A stretch of DNA of 34,542 nt from Rhodocyclaceae bacterium (GCA_018883265.1 VEQK01000019.1:1-34542), one strand, 5' to 3'. Shown: positions 7,910 to 16,634, counted from the first letter of the stretch. A program made the numbers and translations. Notes: a model not told the origin generated them from the sequence alone.

Positions 7910-8485
7910 TTATTTTGTAGCGTTCTTTGCGGCCAAACCTAGGAAAAACAAGCTCCACCCCTGTAAGAGGAGCTCAATCCCGATCAGCATCCCTGGCACC
8001 CACACGCTGTTATCTGGCCAGCCGGCCAGAATCAGGCCGCCCAGAAGAATCGACAAGGCGGCAGACACCAAAGGTAAGAACCAGCCGCTAAACTGGGTGT
8101 GTTGAAAGGCCGTCACCAGACGCAGTCCGCCTGTCGCAAAGAGTAGCGTCGCCATATAGAGCGTCACGCCTTCCAGCGCCGCAACCGGCGAGACCCAGAC
8201 GATCACGCCAATCGCCACATAGATTAAGGCGAAGACGAGCTGGATCGACACCGACTTCCAGCCCCTGGCTTGCAACGCATGCAGGGCCTGCATAATGCCG
8301 GCGGCCAGTGCAAAGCCGCCCATCAGGCTGATTGAGGCAATGGAAAAGAAGGCCTCGGCGAACACGCCGATCGAACCCAGAATAATCATCAGCAGACCCA
8401 TCCAGATCAGCGTGCCGGGGCGATGCGCGAGCGCACCGAGAATTTTGGCCTGGGTGTCCGTCAGTTGGGAAGTCATCAAACTCAT
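7910..8485 (-). CDS. HdeD/DUF308-type membrane protein
   Basis: A 191-residue integral membrane protein with about six hydrophobic helices (near residues 25-45, 50-68, 80-98, 103-122, 134-152 and 158-180) joined by very short loops. The pattern of paired Gly-rich helices (LMIILGSIGVFAE, ALAAGIMQALHAL) is that of the HdeD acid-resistance membrane family (DUF308). HdeD function is poorly defined; in E. coli it is linked to acid tolerance. ATG at 8485 is preceded by AAGGA on the minus strand at 7-base spacing. It follows the ABC exporter by 54 bases on the same strand and may be co-transcribed. Confidence 0.75.
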   Translation of the reverse strand: MSLMTSQLTDTQAKILGALAHRPGTLIWMGLLMIILGSIGVFAEAFFSIASISLMGGFALAAGIMQALHALQARGWKSVSIQLVFALIYVAIGVIVWVSPVAALEGVTLYMATLLFATGGLRLVTAFQHTQFSGWFLPLVSAALSILLGGLILAGWPDNSVWVPGMLIGIELLLQGWSLFFLGLAAKNATK

Positions 8486-8539
8486 GCGAAGTCCTTCGGG
8501 ATATATAAGTCGGCCTATTTTACGCGTGCTCTAAGGCAT

Positions 8540-10339
8540 TTACTCGGCATCGCGGTCCTGTTGCTGGAGCGCCCACATCTGCGCATACACCCCATTTGCT
8601 GCAAGGAGTGCGGCGTGCTTACCGCGCTCCACGATATGCCCGGCGTCCAGCACGATAATCTCGTCGGCATTCATCACGGTCGACAGGCGATGCGCAATGA
8701 TCAGTGTGGTGCGGCCACGTGCGGCAATATCCATGCTGGCCTGAATCGCCTTTTCGGTTTTGGAATCGAGTGCCGAGGTCGCTTCATCAAACACCAGAAT
8801 CGGCGGATTCTTGAGCAGGGCCCGGGCAATCGCCACGCGTTGCTTTTCACCCCCGGAAAGTTTGAGCCCACGCTCACCTACACGACTCTCGTAACCGTCG
8901 GGCAAGGTCTCGACAAACTCATGTAGATGCGCTGCCTTGGCGGCCGCAATGACTTGCTCGCGGGTTGCCGACGGGTTGCCGTAAAGAATGTTGTAATACA
9001 ACGTGTCGTTAAATAGCACCGTATCCTGGGGCACGATCGCAATGCCACTACGCAGGCTGTGCTGATCGATCTTTCTGAGATCGATGCCGTTCATCAGGAT
9101 CCGCCCGCCGGTTACATCGTAGAAACGATAGATCAGGCGCGCCAGCGTCGACTTGCCGGCGCCCGAATGACCGACCGCGGCAACCGTCTGTCCTGCCGGG
9201 ATCTCGAATGACACATTGGTCAGAATCTGCCGTGCCGGTTCATACGCAAAATCGACGCCGTCGAAATGCACACTGATCGGCGGCAGTGGCAACGGCCGTG
9301 CATCTGGTGCATCGACGATCTCGCGCTGCTTGTTGAGCAGTCCGAACATGCGCTCGATATCGGTCAGCGCCTGACGGATCTCGCGGTACACCACACCAAA
9401 GAAGTTGAGCGGCATATAGAGTTGGAACAGGAAAGCGTTCACCAGCACCAGATCACCCACGGTCATGGTGCCGTCGACCACACCTTGCGCGGCGTGCCAC
9501 ATCATGGCCACCAGGCCAGTCACGATGATCAGCTGCTGCCCCATGTTGAGTACGGTCAGCGTCATCTGGCTGCGCACCGAAGCATCTTCCCAGCGGCGCA
9601 TCGCCTCGTCATAGCGACTCAGCTCGAAGGCTTCATTGTTGAAATACTTGACCGTCTCGTAGTTCAGCAGACTATCAATGGCGCGGGTATTGGCGGCCGA
9701 GTCCGCTTCGTTGACCGCGCGACGAATATGGATCCGCCAGTTCGAGACGACGACCGTAAAAGCGACATAGGCAACAATGGAGGCCAGCGTGATCCAGACA
9801 AAGACCTGGTCATATTCAATCGCCAGAACGGCCATCACCATGAGTAGTTCAATCAGCGTCGGCAGGATCGAATACAGCGTATAGCTGATCAGGTTGGAAA
9901 TCGCCCGTGTGCCGCGATCAATATCGCGCGATACACCGCCGGTTTGGCGCTCCAGGTGAAAGCGCAGCGATAGGTTGTGCAGATGGGTAAAGACCGAGAG
10001 CGCGATGCGGCGTATCGCCTGCTGTGTCACGCGCACAAAGAGGATCTCGCGCAGCTCGCTAAACCCTGTGCTGGCCAGCCGCATAAAGCCGTAAAGCAAC
10101 AGCAAGGCGACCGGCAGTACGAGCGTCACGTTTTCGGTGGGTGTCAGTGCGTCGATCATATTCTTGAAAATGATCGGCACATAAACGCTGGCCATCTTGG
10201 CCAGGATCAGCGCCGCAAACGCGGCCAGCATGCGGCCTTTATACGCCCAGAGCCAGGGCAACAGCGCTTTGAGTGTGGTCCAGACATGCAACGGTTCGTT
10301 GCTGGCGGGACCGACGGCTTTATTTCCGTGACGCGACAT
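8540..10339 (-). CDS. Atm1-type ABC exporter (fused permease-ATPase)
   Basis: A 599-residue half-transporter. Residues 25-330 form a six-helix exporter domain containing LLNYETVKYFNNEAFE, a sequence typical of the Atm1/HMT1 (ABCB7-like) branch. The nucleotide-binding domain has Walker A GHSGAGKS (390-397), Q-loop PQDT (437-440), signature LSGGEKQ (494-500), Walker B ILVFDEAT (514-521) and switch His550. It should work as a homodimer in the inner membrane. Bacterial Atm1 proteins export glutathione-linked metals or persulfides; substrate here is inferred from family only. It is divergent from the thioesterase gene, with 72 bases between starts. Confidence 0.9.
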   Translation of the reverse strand: MSRHGNKAVGPASNEPLHVWTTLKALLPWLWAYKGRMLAAFAALILAKMASVYVPIIFKNMIDALTPTENVTLVLPVALLLLYGFMRLASTGFSELREILFVRVTQQAIRRIALSVFTHLHNLSLRFHLERQTGGVSRDIDRGTRAISNLISYTLYSILPTLIELLMVMAVLAIEYDQVFVWITLASIVAYVAFTVVVSNWRIHIRRAVNEADSAANTRAIDSLLNYETVKYFNNEAFELSRYDEAMRRWEDASVRSQMTLTVLNMGQQLIIVTGLVAMMWHAAQGVVDGTMTVGDLVLVNAFLFQLYMPLNFFGVVYREIRQALTDIERMFGLLNKQREIVDAPDARPLPLPPISVHFDGVDFAYEPARQILTNVSFEIPAGQTVAAVGHSGAGKSTLARLIYRFYDVTGGRILMNGIDLRKIDQHSLRSGIAIVPQDTVLFNDTLYYNILYGNPSATREQVIAAAKAAHLHEFVETLPDGYESRVGERGLKLSGGEKQRVAIARALLKNPPILVFDEATSALDSKTEKAIQASMDIAARGRTTLIIAHRLSTVMNADEIIVLDAGHIVERGKHAALLAANGVYAQMWALQQQDRDAE

Positions 10340-10411
10340 GCGTTTTGACCTTGATGACCTTAAAATAACCCCTGTAGTTTAATCTTTCTCGCCACAATAT
10401 CGTTACTCGCC

Positions 10412-10807
10412 ATGATCGACACACCCTGCCAGATGCCCGACCTGACCCCTGTGCTCAAGGTCATTCCCATGCCCTCGGATGCCAACCAGTATGGCGATGT
10501 CTTCGGTGGCTGGACCATGGCGCAGATCGATCTGGCGGGCGCCGTACTGGCGCACAAGGCGACCCGGGGGCGTGTCGCGACGGTGGCGGTGAATACGATG
10601 CAGTTTCATCAACCGGTGTCGGTGGGCGATATCGTCTCGTTCTTTGCCGAAGTGGAGCGGCGTGGCAATTCGTCGATTACCATCAAGGTGCAGATGTACG
10701 CCGAGCGTCACCCGGCCAATCCAGTTACCGTGAAGGTGACCGAAGCCTCGATTACCTACGTGGCACTGAACCCGGATGCGTCCAAGCGCCAGATCCCGGC
10801 TGCATAA
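10412..10807 (+). CDS. YciA-type acyl-CoA thioesterase
   Basis: A 131-residue single hotdog-fold protein. The region NQYGDVFGGWTMAQIDLAG (about residues 26-44) is the conserved signature of the YciA/ACOT branch, including the putative catalytic Asp in the long helix; VAVNTMQFHQPVSVGDIV is the following strand pair. It probably hydrolyses short to medium acyl-CoAs in the cytoplasm as a hexamer. The start was chosen because it fits the family length; the next Met is at residue 8. It converges with ubiD, whose stop is only 25 bases away. Confidence 0.88.
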   Translation: MIDTPCQMPDLTPVLKVIPMPSDANQYGDVFGGWTMAQIDLAGAVLAHKATRGRVATVAVNTMQFHQPVSVGDIVSFFAEVERRGNSSITIKVQMYAERHPANPVTVKVTEASITYVALNPDASKRQIPAA

Positions 10808-10834
10808 CGCTGAGCAACAGGCTAAGCAGCGTTA
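10805..10834. terminator. Inverted repeat joining two convergent stop codons
   Basis: TAACGCTG (10805-10812) and CAGCGTTA (10827-10834) form a perfect 8-bp inverted repeat with a 14-base loop. The first arm begins with the stop of the thioesterase and the second ends with the stop of ubiD, so each stop codon is part of the stem. There is no U-tract, so it may be a weak bidirectional terminator or an mRNA 3' stabiliser. Confidence 0.45.
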
Positions 10835-12313
10835 AAGCCCCAGTTCACCCCATATTGCATCAACCCGCGCCTTGACGGCCGGGTCCTGCGTAATCGGTGT
10901 GCCCCACTCGCGGCTGGTTTCGCCCGGCCACTTGTTGGTGGCATCCAGCCCCATTTTGCTGCCCAGCCCCGCTACCGGCGACGCAAAGTCCAGATAATCG
11001 ATCGGCGTATTGTCGACCAGCATCGTGTCGCGCGTCGCGTCCATGCGTGTGGTCATCGCCCAGACCACTTCCTTCCAGTCGCGGATATCCACATCATGGT
11101 CCACCACGATGATGAACTTCGTATACATGAACTGGCGCAGGAAACTCCAGACGCCCATCATGATGCGTCGGGCATGGCCAGCGTACTGCTTGCGAATACT
11201 CACGACGGCCAGACGGTACGAACAGCCTTCCGGCGGCAGATAGAAATCGCTGATCTCCGGAAACTGTTTCTGCAGCAACGGCACAAACACTTCGTTGAGC
11301 GCTACGCCCAGCATTGCCGGTTCGTCGGGCGGTTTGCCCGTATACGTCGAGTGGTAGATCGGATTTTTGCGCATCGTGATGCGCTCGATCGTGAACACCG
11401 GAAATTTCGCCTGCTCGTTGTAGTAACCCGTATGGTCGCCATAGGGGCCTTCGAGCGCAGTATCATTTGGATGAATCACGCCTTCCAGCACGATCTCGGC
11501 CGAGGCCGGTACCTGAAGCGTCGATCCCAGGCAGCGCACAAGTTCCGTTTTGCTCCCGCGCAACAAGCCCGCAAACTGGTATTCCGACAGCGTATCCGGT
11601 ACTGGCGTTACGGCCCCCAGAATCGTCGCCGGGTCGCAACCCAGCACCACGGCCACCGGGAAGGGTTGGCCCGGATTCGCCAGTTGGTGATCGCGAAAAT
11701 CCAGTGCGCCGCCGCGGTGCGCCAGCCAGCGCATGATCACCTTGTTCGGTCCCAGCACCTGTTGCCGATAGATGCCCAAGTTCTGCCGCGTCTTGGTCGG
11801 GCCGCGCGTGACGGTGAGCCCCCAGGTAATCAGCGGCGCCACGTCGCCCGGCCAGCAGTGCTGGATCGGCAAACGTGTGATGTCGACATTTTTGCCTTCG
11901 ATCACCACTTCCTGGCACGGTGCCGACGACACCTGCTTCGGCGACATCGTCAGTACCTGCTTGAGCAGGGGCAGTTTTTCCCAGGCGTCCTTGAAGCCCT
12001 TGGGCGGTTCCGGTTCTTTCAGCATGGCGAGCACCTGGCCGATCTCGCGCAGCTTGGTCAGTGCTTCGGCATCGGTTGCCACGTTCTGTCCCATGCCGAG
12101 TGCTACGCGCCGTACCGTGCCGAACAGGTTGCCCAGCACCGGTGTGTCGAATCCTGTCGGATGTTCAAACAGAATGGCCGGGCCGGCCTGACGCAGAACA
12201 CGGTCGCAGATCTCGGTCATTTCCAGATGTGGGCTGACCGGGGTCGTTACGCGTTTCAGTTCACCCATCTGTTCGAGTTGGGCGATAAAGTCACGCAGGT
12301 CTTTATAGTTCAT
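10832..12313 (-). CDS. ubiD: UbiD, 4-hydroxy-3-polyprenylbenzoate decarboxylase
   Basis: A 493-residue UbiD-family enzyme that uses prenylated FMN to decarboxylate the ring intermediate of ubiquinone synthesis. It begins [19 protein letters not shown], the usual N-terminus; the longer open frame to 12379 would add non-conserved residues overlapping the ubiA end. Conserved blocks are [57 protein letters not shown] and [18 protein letters not shown]. It lies 19 bases after ubiA on the same strand, so both are probably in one ubiquinone operon. The prenyl-FMN synthase UbiX is not in the window. Confidence 0.96.
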   Translation of the reverse strand: MNYKDLRDFIAQLEQMGELKRVTTPVSPHLEMTEICDRVLRQAGPAILFEHPTGFDTPVLGNLFGTVRRVALGMGQNVATDAEALTKLREIGQVLAMLKEPEPPKGFKDAWEKLPLLKQVLTMSPKQVSSAPCQEVVIEGKNVDITRLPIQHCWPGDVAPLITWGLTVTRGPTKTRQNLGIYRQQVLGPNKVIMRWLAHRGGALDFRDHQLANPGQPFPVAVVLGCDPATILGAVTPVPDTLSEYQFAGLLRGSKTELVRCLGSTLQVPASAEIVLEGVIHPNDTALEGPYGDHTGYYNEQAKFPVFTIERITMRKNPIYHSTYTGKPPDEPAMLGVALNEVFVPLLQKQFPEISDFYLPPEGCSYRLAVVSIRKQYAGHARRIMMGVWSFLRQFMYTKFIIVVDHDVDIRDWKEVVWAMTTRMDATRDTMLVDNTPIDYLDFASPVAGLGSKMGLDATNKWPGETSREWGTPITQDPAVKARVDAIWGELGL

Positions 12314-12332
12314 GCGTTGTTTCCGGATTCGG

Positions 12333-13232
12333 TCAAATGAGCTTGTCGAGGACGATGCCGGCAAAAATCGCGGCGCCAAACCAGTTGTTATGCATGAAAG
12401 CCGCGAAGCACCGACCCGTATCGCGGTCCTTGATCAGCTGATAGTGATACAGCGCAATCATGGCCGCGACGAGTAAGCCCAGCCAGTAGAAGCCACCCAG
12501 CGCCATGGCACTGCCCACAACAGCCAGAATCGCCAGCGTTAATCCGTAGCACAGCATCACAGCAGTTACATCGTAGCGGCCAAAGGTAATCGCCGAGGTT
12601 TTGATGCCAATCTTGAGATCATCGGGCCGGTCGACCATGGCGTACTCCGTATCGTAGGCAATCGCCCAGAAAATGTTGGCCAGCAGCATCCACCAGGCCA
12701 CCGTCGGCACCGTCCCCAGAATGGCCGCAAAGCCCATCGGAATGCCGAAGCCAAACGCAATGCCCAGATAGCCTTGGGGAATCGCCAGAAAACGTTTGGT
12801 GAACGGGTAGCTGATTGCAAGGAAAACGGCCACCACGGCGAGTAACTCCAGCAGCGGTGTGATGATTGGCGACACGGTGACTGCCGCCAGCGTGACCAGA
12901 ATCACGAATACCGCAATGGCTTCCCTGGGGCTCACCCAACCCGCCACCAGCGGCCGATCTTTGGTCCGGGAGACGTAACCATCAAACTTGCGATCTGCCA
13001 GATCATTCACCACGCATCCTGCGGAGCGCATGAAGAAGGTACCCAGAATAAAAATCACCAGCACGTTTAACGGCGGCAACCCATCGGCGGCCAGCCAGAG
13101 CGCCCACAGCGTCGGCCAAAGCAGAAGCAATGTGCCGATCGGGCGATGCGCCCGCATCAGTCGGAGGTAGCACACCCATTTGGGGGGTATGGCGTCGTGT
13201 CTGATATCCGGGGAATGAGGTCGCGCAGTCAT
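12333..13232 (-). CDS. ubiA: UbiA, 4-hydroxybenzoate polyprenyltransferase
   Basis: A 299-residue membrane prenyltransferase that attaches the polyprenyl chain to 4-hydroxybenzoate in ubiquinone synthesis. Both Asp-rich motifs are present: [20 protein letters not shown] (first, about residues 86-105) and [17 protein letters not shown] (second, about 203-219). The protein has about eight or nine hydrophobic helices; [20 protein letters not shown] is the typical N-terminal block. It is the first gene of the ubiA-ubiD pair, 20 bases from the msrAB stop on the same strand, so read-through from msrAB is possible. Confidence 0.96.
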   Translation of the reverse strand: MTARPHSPDIRHDAIPPKWVCYLRLMRAHRPIGTLLLLWPTLWALWLAADGLPPLNVLVIFILGTFFMRSAGCVVNDLADRKFDGYVSRTKDRPLVAGWVSPREAIAVFVILVTLAAVTVSPIITPLLELLAVVAVFLAISYPFTKRFLAIPQGYLGIAFGFGIPMGFAAILGTVPTVAWWMLLANIFWAIAYDTEYAMVDRPDDLKIGIKTSAITFGRYDVTAVMLCYGLTLAILAVVGSAMALGGFYWLGLLVAAMIALYHYQLIKDRDTGRCFAAFMHNNWFGAAIFAGIVLDKLI

Positions 13233-13252
13233 GCCGCTATTTTACGGGGCGT

Positions 13253-14359
13253 TCACTGATCTGGTACGAACTTCAATACATTGCCGTTGATGCAGTAGCG
13301 CTTGCCGGTGGGGGCGGGACCATCGTCAAATACGTGGCCCAGATGGATCCCGGAGCTGGCGCTACGGACTTCGACCCGATGCATGCCATGGCTGTTGTCT
13401 TCATGCAGCGTGATCGACCCGGGTACCGGCTGGAAGAAACTGGGCCAGCCGGTACCGCTGTCGAACTTGCTATCGCTGCGGAATAATGCGGCGCCGGTAA
13501 TCAGATCGACGAAGGTGCCCGCGCGGTGCTCACCGAGCAGCGGGCTCGTGAACGGGCGCTCGGTGCCGCTCTGGAACGCGACCAGGCATTGGGTGGGCGT
13601 GAGCGGGTTGCCGTCCACGTCGTAGGCTTCGGCGCTGATGCCGTTTTTTCCGTCGCGCTCAGCTGGGGCGGTGCGCGCCACAAAGGGAAACTTCACGCCG
13701 GTGCCGCCCAGGCCGCAGTAGCCATTGGGGTTTTTCACCAGATAGTCCTGATGGTATTCCTCTGCCGTGTAATAGGTGGTGAGGGGCGCGATTTCCGTCG
13801 TAATCGGTCCTTTGCCGGCGGCGGTCAGCGCTTGCTGGTAAATAGTGCGTGTCTGTTCCGCCGTCTTCAATTGCGCCTCATTTTGCGTATAGATGGCGCT
13901 GCGGTAATTGGAGCCGATATCGTTGCCCTGGCGATCGCCCTGTGTCGGGTCATGGCTCTCCCAGAACTGGGCCAGCACCTGCGTCAGCGTCACCTGCTTC
14001 GGGTCAAACGTCACCTTCACCACTTCGGCATGATTGCGGCCGGTCGCCCGGCCAAACCTCAGTGCGCGCTCATGGGCGAGCACCGCTTCGTAATCGCCGG
14101 CAACATCACCGTTGGCGTAACCACTCTCGACATCAAGTACACCTGGCAGCTGCGACATACGCCGTTCTGCACCCCAGAAGCAGCCCATGCCCAACACGAT
14201 GGATTCCGTGCCGGGTGGATTCGCCAAGGTGATGGCAGGAAGGGCGGGCTTTGGCAGGGTGGTCACCATCGTTTTCTCCGGGCAGGCCGACAGGCCAATC
14301 AATATAAGACACGCTATGAGCCATCGGACGATGCCTCGTCCGCGCAAAAACGTGTTCAT
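13253..14359 (-). CDS. msrAB: Lipoprotein MsrA-MsrB fusion
   Basis: A 368-residue methionine sulfoxide reductase joining both stereospecific domains. Residues 1-26 are a lipoprotein signal ending LSAC (Cys26), so it acts in the periplasm or outer-membrane face. The MsrA domain (about 52-215) has catalytic Cys60 in GMGCFWGAE and a later Cys in NGYCGLGGTG. The MsrB domain (about 235-365) has GTGWPSFFQPV, SSGIHLGHVFDDGPAPTGKRYC with catalytic Cys356, and no zinc CxxC pairs. Other MsrAB fusions, for example PilB of Neisseria, have an added thioredoxin-like domain that is absent here, so the electron donor must be separate. Its ATG overlaps the stop of a 26-codon ORF (ATGA), showing translational coupling. 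Confidence 0.92.
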   Translation of the reverse strand: MNTFLRGRGIVRWLIACLILIGLSACPEKTMVTTLPKPALPAITLANPPGTESIVLGMGCFWGAERRMSQLPGVLDVESGYANGDVAGDYEAVLAHERALRFGRATGRNHAEVVKVTFDPKQVTLTQVLAQFWESHDPTQGDRQGNDIGSNYRSAIYTQNEAQLKTAEQTRTIYQQALTAAGKGPITTEIAPLTTYYTAEEYHQDYLVKNPNGYCGLGGTGVKFPFVARTAPAERDGKNGISAEAYDVDGNPLTPTQCLVAFQSGTERPFTSPLLGEHRAGTFVDLITGAALFRSDSKFDSGTGWPSFFQPVPGSITLHEDNSHGMHRVEVRSASSGIHLGHVFDDGPAPTGKRYCINGNVLKFVPDQ

Positions 14360-14436
14360 TTTTTCTTCTTCTTGCTCGTTTTACGCAAAGGACAGTCTTT
14401 GCAGCGAGGCTTGCTGTTGCAGCATTTCTTGCTCAT
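14356..14436 (-). CDS. 26-residue Cys/Lys-rich micro-peptide coupled to msrAB
   Basis: A small ORF reading MSKKCCNSKPRCKDCPLRKT and then SKKKKK. Cys5, Cys6, Cys12 and Cys15 form a CC-x5-C-x2-C pattern in a strongly basic chain. Support for translation: AGGAG on the minus strand 6 bases before the ATG, and a stop that overlaps the msrAB start as ATGA. I recall similar unannotated CC-x-PRC-x-CP peptides in other bacterial genomes but cannot verify this here. Metal binding or redox buffering fits the cysteines and the msr neighbour; nucleic-acid binding fits the lysines. The function is unknown. Confidence 0.65.
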   Translation of the reverse strand: MSKKCCNSKPRCKDCPLRKTSKKKKK

Positions 14437-14500
14437 GAACAACTCCTGGGGCGATAGTAGCTTTCGTTTCTTAAGGCTATCTGCGGCAGCCATGAACCGC

Positions 14501-14521
14501 AACCCCAAGGTCGCTGGGGTT
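14501..14521. repeat. Hairpin in the msrAB-tonB divergent region
   Basis: AACCCCA (14501-14507) and TGGGGTT (14515-14521) make a perfect 7-7-7 inverted repeat. It lies between the divergent micro-peptide/msrAB genes and the Fur-type promoter of tonB. There is no adjacent T-run. It may be an operator or an insulator; I see no known match. Confidence 0.35.
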
Positions 14522-14565
14522 ATCCGATCCTTGCAACGACCTGTGTCTCAGAAATGCAACACAAA

Positions 14566-14580
14566 TGAGAATCGTTACTA
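14566..14580 (+). promoter_or_regulatory. Fur-box-like operator upstream of tonB
   Basis: TGAGAATCGTTACTA matches 11 of 15 positions of the Fur core TGATAATCATTATCA, and its flanks (AAATGAGAATCGTTACTATTAC) resemble Fur boxes common in betaproteobacteria. It lies just upstream of the likely -35 element of the iron-uptake operon, 44 bases before the tonB ATG. Iron repression by Fur is inferred from this match and from the operon content. Confidence 0.75.
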
Positions 14581-14582
14581 TT

Positions 14583-14613
14583 ACTTGTTGAGAACAAGTC
14601 TCATTCATGATAT
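14583..14613 (+). promoter_or_regulatory. tonB promoter with overlapping 7-3-7 palindrome
   Basis: A sigma-70-like pair, TTGTTG (14585-14590) and TGATAT (14608-14613), is spaced by 17 bases. The -35 lies inside a perfect inverted repeat, ACTTGTT-GAG-AACAAGT (14583-14599). Expected start of transcription is about 14620, only a few bases before the ATG at 14624, which would make a very short leader. The palindrome could bind a second regulator besides Fur. Confidence 0.5.
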
Positions 14614-14623
14614 TGTGCGGCGC

Positions 14624-15226
14624 ATGAATATCACCCTCCTCAATCATCCCGGATATGGCGACGTCAGAAAAATAACGCTGGCCGTCGCCTTGCTGCATGT
14701 TGGGGCGATATTGCTGTTGGGGTTCTGGGCGGCGATTTTCGCAACGCAACCGGACCCCATCGTCATGATGGCGGAAATGGTGGACCGGGAATCCTCGGCG
14801 CTGGTTCAAACTATCAAGAACCAGGCCGTTCAGGATCAGCGCAAGGAAAAGAAAGAAAAGATCGTCATCAGGGAAAAGGCAATCGCCCAGGAGCAGGCAT
14901 CGACCAAGGCGGTTGAGGGTGACCCGGCAGCGGCACCCGTGCATATGCCGGATGCCAGTGCCTCTGATCTGCATAACCCCAAACCGCACTACCCGCCGGT
15001 CAGCCGTAGCAAAGGCGAACAAGGGACCGTCCTGCTCAAAGTGTGCGTGGCAGCCGCCGGCAATGTGGACTCGGTCGAAATTGCCAAATCATCGGGATAC
15101 ACCCGACTAGATCGGTCTGCCGCCGACACCGTGGAGCGCTGGCGCTTTTATCCGGCGCGCAAGGGCGGCCAACCGGTGGCCCTGTGCTACCAGCTACCGA
15201 TCCGGTTTTCACTGGATCAGCCATGA
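14624..15226 (+). CDS. tonB: TonB energy-transducing protein
   Basis: A 200-residue protein with one N-terminal membrane helix (about residues 17-38), a Lys/Glu-rich periplasmic linker and a C-terminal TonB domain from about residue 110 to the end. That domain holds HYPPVSRSKGEQGTVLLKV, VEIAKSSGYTRLD and DRSAADTVERWRFYPAR. The linker is charged (KEKKEKIVIREK) and not the usual Pro-rich spacer. The frame is open far upstream, but the ATG at 14624 starts at the promoter and gives the correct membrane helix. It passes proton-motive energy from ExbBD to outer-membrane receptors. It is first gene of the iron operon. Confidence 0.92.
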   Translation: MNITLLNHPGYGDVRKITLAVALLHVGAILLLGFWAAIFATQPDPIVMMAEMVDRESSALVQTIKNQAVQDQRKEKKEKIVIREKAIAQEQASTKAVEGDPAAAPVHMPDASASDLHNPKPHYPPVSRSKGEQGTVLLKVCVAAAGNVDSVEIAKSSGYTRLDRSAADTVERWRFYPARKGGQPVALCYQLPIRFSLDQP

Positions 15227-15262
15227 TTTCCAACAAAAACTCTCCAGTAAAGGCGTACTCAT

Positions 15263-15979
15263 ATGAATGAACAATTGGGCTTATTCCACATGTTGCAATC
15301 CGGTGGCTTCATCATCGGCATGACGGCAATCGCTCTCCTGGTGATGTCCATCATCTCCTGGACCGTCATCATCGTGAAGGGTCTGGGCGTGCAGCGCGCC
15401 AAGAAGCAGGCCGCTGCGCTACAGAACTTCTGGCACAGCACGGATCTGGCGCACGGCATCCGGGCATTAGATAACGTGCCGGGCCACACTAATCCCTTCA
15501 AGCAACTGGCCGTTGAGGGACAAAGCGCCATGCAGCATCATCGCCACAGCGACAAACAATTGCATGACACCCTGGACCTGAGCGACTGGATGACGGGCAG
15601 CCTGAGCAACGCCATCGATGACGCCAGGGATCGTCTGAGCCACGGACTGGCGCTGCTGGCGTCGATCGGTTCGACCGCCCCGTTTGTGGGTCTGTTCGGC
15701 ACCGTCTGGGGAATCTACCACGCGCTGCTCACCATCAGCGATGCCGGCAGCGCCGGCTTGGATAAAGTGGCTGGCCCGGTGGGTGAGGCCCTCATCATGA
15801 CGGCCTTTGGTCTGGTCGTGGCGATCCCGGCAGTTCTGGGCTACAACGCGCTGGTGCGCGGTAATGCCTTTATCGTAGGCAAGCTCAACCGCTTTGCCTA
15901 CGACCTGCATGCCTACTTTGTCACAGGCACCCGCATCGAGCGGCCCCAGGTGGTGCGCCGCATGGGTCAGCAGGGCTGA
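15263..15979 (+). CDS. exbB: ExbB proton channel subunit
   Basis: A 238-residue MotA/TolQ/ExbB-family protein. Helix 1 is at about residues 14-36 (IIGMTAIALLVMSIISWTVII). The pair of helices at about 130-155 and 168-200 contains the conserved LASIGSTAPFVGLFGTVWGI and GLVVAIPAVLGYNAL. ExbB pentamers with ExbD convert proton flow to TonB motion. It starts 36 bases after tonB and ends 5 bases before exbD, so translation of the pair is probably coupled. Confidence 0.94.
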   Translation: MNEQLGLFHMLQSGGFIIGMTAIALLVMSIISWTVIIVKGLGVQRAKKQAAALQNFWHSTDLAHGIRALDNVPGHTNPFKQLAVEGQSAMQHHRHSDKQLHDTLDLSDWMTGSLSNAIDDARDRLSHGLALLASIGSTAPFVGLFGTVWGIYHALLTISDAGSAGLDKVAGPVGEALIMTAFGLVVAIPAVLGYNALVRGNAFIVGKLNRFAYDLHAYFVTGTRIERPQVVRRMGQQG

Positions 15980-15984
15980 GCATC

Positions 15985-16398
15985 ATGGCATTCGGAACCC
16001 TCGACAACAACGATAGCGCCGTCATGAGCGAAATCAACATGACGCCGCTGGTCGACGTGATGCTGGTCTTGCTCATCATCTTTATCGTCACAGTACCCGT
16101 CATGAAGCACTCGCTCGAAATCGATCTGCCCAGGGTATCGACCGCGCCCCAGCTTGAAAAGCCCGATGTGGTCAAACTCAGTGTCGATGCCAAGGGTGGT
16201 TACAAGATCAATGGCGCATCCGTCAGCGATGAGGCCTTGAAAAAAGAACTGGATGAAATGGCCACGCACCATCCGCAGCCGGTGATGCACATCTACGGTG
16301 ACAAACAGGTGGTCTACGAGCGGGTGATTAACGTCATGGGCATGGCCAACAAGGCAGGCATCGAAAAAGTCGGCTTTGTCACGGACCCGGGCAACTAA
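15985..16398 (+). CDS. exbD: ExbD proton channel subunit
   Basis: A 137-residue protein with a short cytoplasmic start containing MSEINMTPLVDVMLVLLII; Asp24 within this is the conserved membrane carboxylate needed for proton conduction. One helix (about 22-42) is followed by a periplasmic domain ending VGFVTDPGN. It lies between exbB and hemP with 2-5 base spacing on each side, forming the TonB-ExbB-ExbD set in one transcript. Confidence 0.94.
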   Translation: MAFGTLDNNDSAVMSEINMTPLVDVMLVLLIIFIVTVPVMKHSLEIDLPRVSTAPQLEKPDVVKLSVDAKGGYKINGASVSDEALKKELDEMATHHPQPVMHIYGDKQVVYERVINVMGMANKAGIEKVGFVTDPGN

Positions 16399-16400
16399 CC

Positions 16401-16634
16401 ATGAGCAGCAAACTCCCCCGTCAGAGCCTGGCCCCCCGGTTGATTTCTGAGACAGGTTTGGCCTTTGTAGCAGGGCTGCCGGCAGCGGCGAAGCAGCCCG
16501 TGGCCTCAGGGGCGGTGCGCCGGGTGAGTAGCCGCGTACTTCTGGGGGAGAGCCAGAGTCTGGTGATTGACCATGAAGGCGTCTCTTACATCCTGCGGGC
16601 CACGCGCCTCGGCAAACTCATTCTGACTAAATGA
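16401..16634 (+). CDS. hemP: HemP/HmuP-family small protein
   Basis: A 77-residue protein whose C-terminal half, VSSRVLLGESQSLVIDHEGVSYILRATRLGKLILTK, has the pattern of the hemin uptake protein HemP/HmuP family: a Ser/Leu start, ..-I-H-G-x-x-Y-x-L-R-x-T-x-x-GKLILTK end. The N-terminal 40 residues are not conserved. In rhizobia HmuP acts as a co-activator of heme receptor expression; elsewhere the role is unclear. Here it sits in an operon with a catecholate-type receptor and not a heme receptor. Its stop overlaps the next ATG (ATGA). Confidence 0.82.
   Translation: MSSKLPRQSLAPRLISETGLAFVAGLPAAAKQPVASGAVRRVSSRVLLGESQSLVIDHEGVSYILRATRLGKLILTK

Noticed and set aside
11096-12340. 414-codon plus-strand frame inside ubiD
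   Set aside because: Antisense shadow of ubiD, with Arg/His-rich low-complexity translation and no ribosome site.
13526-14623. Very long open frame upstream of tonB in the same frame
   Set aside because: It runs antisense through msrAB; the Fur-like box, promoter and membrane helix all point to the ATG at 14624.
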